Part shown: positions 5,409 through 5,924 of the stretch, one piece after another
Position numbering within the stretch: the first letter of the stretch is position 1
Layout of the letters: every line of letters starts with the position of its first letter
Assembly: GCA_902797405.1 (NCBI GenBank)
Contig: CADBSP010000157.1
Location: 1 to 5,924 of the forward strand
Length of the DNA stretch: 5,924 nt
DNA from: an uncultured Eubacteriales bacterium
Lineage (GTDB): Bacteria; Bacillota; Clostridia; Peptostreptococcales; Anaerovoracaceae
Direction of reading: 5' to 3'
Notes under the pieces: generated by a model
The model's database searches: none
The model's input: only the letters and a program-made list of their open reading frames with translations
Told to the model about the DNA's origin: nothing
Program-made: the position numbers and the translations under genes

Positions 5409-5449
5409 AAAGATTTTTGAGTATTTCAATAGTAAACAGTAGGAACTAG
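5387..5449 (+). pseudogene. Remnant of a HicA-like toxin gene, 20 codons
   Basis: An ATG at 5387, six bases after GGAGGA (5375-5380), starts a frame that overlaps the antitoxin end and encodes MPSWKELKRF followed by ten more residues and TAG. The start MxxWKELKRF is what I recall for small HicA/YcfA-like toxins partnered with this kind of antitoxin, but the rest of the domain, including the catalytic His region, is missing. Directly after the break the sequence shows no toxin-like frame up to rimI. I read it as a deleted toxin that leaves an orphan antitoxin. AGGAACTA occurs at 5400-5407 and 5441-5448, so a small duplication may mark the junction. A short real peptide cannot be excluded. Confidence 0.5.
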
Positions 5450-5496
5450 ATTTAAAGGAAGTTTATCAAAAAAATGGGCCAATTATTATTAAGCTG

Positions 5497-5517
5497 GTTT
5501 GTTCAACTTGGACAAAC
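5497..5517. promoter_or_regulatory. Operator-like dyad upstream of rimI
   Basis: A 21-base near-perfect inverted repeat has arms GTTTGTTCAA (5497-5506) and TTGGACAAAC (5508-5517) around a central C, with a single T/G mismatch. It lies 29 bases before the rimI ATG, in the gap after the broken toxin. It could be a protein-binding site or a leftover of the TA cassette. No promoter with good -35 and -10 boxes is seen around it. Confidence 0.4.
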
Positions 5518-5545
5518 AAGTTTTGGTCTGTTAAAGGTATTATAT

Positions 5546-5924
5546 ATGAGTTATTATATTAGAGAATGCAATGAGGGTGATATTCCTAAGCTCGTAAGCT
5601 TGGAAAGACAATGCTTCCCGGATCCATGGACGGTGGAAATGTTTGAATCGGAATTCGATAATCCGCTTACGAAGTATTATGTTGCTGTTCTCGAGACCGA
5701 CGTCATAGATGAAGTGGTCGAATCAAAGATCGAAGACATAGATGAAGTGGCTGAATCAAAGACCGATGGCATGGATGAAGTCATTATCGGATACATTGGC
5801 TTCCTGACAGTTGCCGATGAGTGCCAAATCAACAATGTCGCTGTGCATCCCGACCACAGAAGACAAGAAATTGCAAGCGAGCTCCTGGAACTTGTGATTA
5901 ACGAGACCGAGGACGAGGGCGTAA
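5546..5924 (+). CDS. rimI: RimI-like GNAT N-acetyltransferase (3' partial)
   Basis: The 126 visible residues begin SYYIRECNEGDIPKLVSLERQCFPDPW, the standard RimI N-terminus, then the beta hairpin IIGYIGFLTVADECQINNVAVHPDHRR. RimI acetylates the N-terminus of ribosomal protein S18 from acetyl-CoA. It often sits between tsaB and tsaD in Firmicutes, which supports the call. AAAGG (5533-5537) is eight bases before this ATG. A longer in-frame start at 5474 would add 24 residues that do not fit the family, so it is not used. Two oddities are visible. A repeat insertion at residues 52-79 lies in a hairpin turn. In the acetyl-CoA loop, usually RRxGxA, the sequence is Arg-Arg-Gln-Glu108-Ile-Ala, with Glu where the conserved Gly is expected. 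The gene continues past the window edge. Confidence 0.88.
   Translation, partial: MSYYIRECNEGDIPKLVSLERQCFPDPWTVEMFESEFDNPLTKYYVAVLETDVIDEVVESKIEDIDEVAESKTDGMDEVIIGYIGFLTVADECQINNVAVHPDHRRQEIASELLELVINETEDEGV
5699..5782 (+). repeat. 33-base in-frame tandem repeat inside rimI
   Basis: Two 33-base units (5699-5731, 5732-5764) and a partial third (5765-5782) encode 11-residue repeats of the form [DE]x[IM]DEVxESKx, rich in Asp and Glu. They sit between the strand ending YYVAVLE and the strand starting IIGYIGF, where typical RimI has a short turn. The insertion adds about 28 residues to a surface hairpin and probably leaves the fold intact. Confidence 0.85.

Noticed and set aside
5474..5548. Longer rimI start at the in-frame ATG at 5474
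   Set aside because: The purine-rich site is 12 bases away, and the added 24 hydrophobic residues do not belong to RimI. The ATG at 5546 has AAAGG at eight bases and matches the family N-terminus.

Overview
The window reads as chromosomal DNA from a low-to-mid GC Gram-positive anaerobe of the Clostridia, most likely Lachnospiraceae-like. The grounds are a VPKTGD-type sortase sorting signal, a NiaR-family NAD repressor, a stand-alone NifU C-terminal protein, a PepV-type dipeptidase, the Firmicute gene order tsaE-tsaB-(rimI), strong AAGGA-type ribosome binding sites and AT-rich spacers. Genus-level placement is inference.

Layout. The left edge holds the last 58 residues of a sortase-anchored surface protein (ends at 179). 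A strong hairpin terminator (257-278) and a short tandem repeat (305-378) lie between it and a minus-strand niaR gene (388-903). A 319-base AT-rich divergent spacer follows, with a candidate niaR promoter and operator. Then, all on the plus strand: a 76-residue NifU-like protein (1223-1453) trailed by broken tandem copies of its own 3' end; the dipeptidase pepV (1671-3149); tsaE (3288-3797); tsaB (3923-4870); a hairpin terminator whose loop carries a TTGACA promoter element; a Phd/YefM-like antitoxin gene (4986-5408) overlapping a 20-codon remnant of its toxin (5387-5449); and the 5' part of a rimI-like acetyltransferase gene (5546 to the edge). Two long reading-frame starts (pepV and tsaE) are better placed at internal ATGs with good ribosome binding sites.

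How the genes fit. TsaE and TsaB belong to the machinery for the t6A37 tRNA modification. RimI, which acetylates ribosomal protein S18, commonly follows tsaB in Firmicutes. Here a toxin-antitoxin cassette, with its own terminator and promoter, separates tsaB from rimI, and its toxin half appears destroyed.

The most unusual theme is pervasive short tandem duplication. Nearly every gene is followed directly after its stop codon by imperfect repeats of 18 to 102 bases. In three cases (NifU-like, pepV, tsaB) the repeats include the last codons of the gene itself. In-frame repeats of the same kind occur inside tsaE (three 21-base units) and rimI (about two and a half 33-base units), and tsaB is about 80 residues longer than typical. 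The RimI-like protein also has Glu where the acetyl-CoA loop usually has a conserved Gly.
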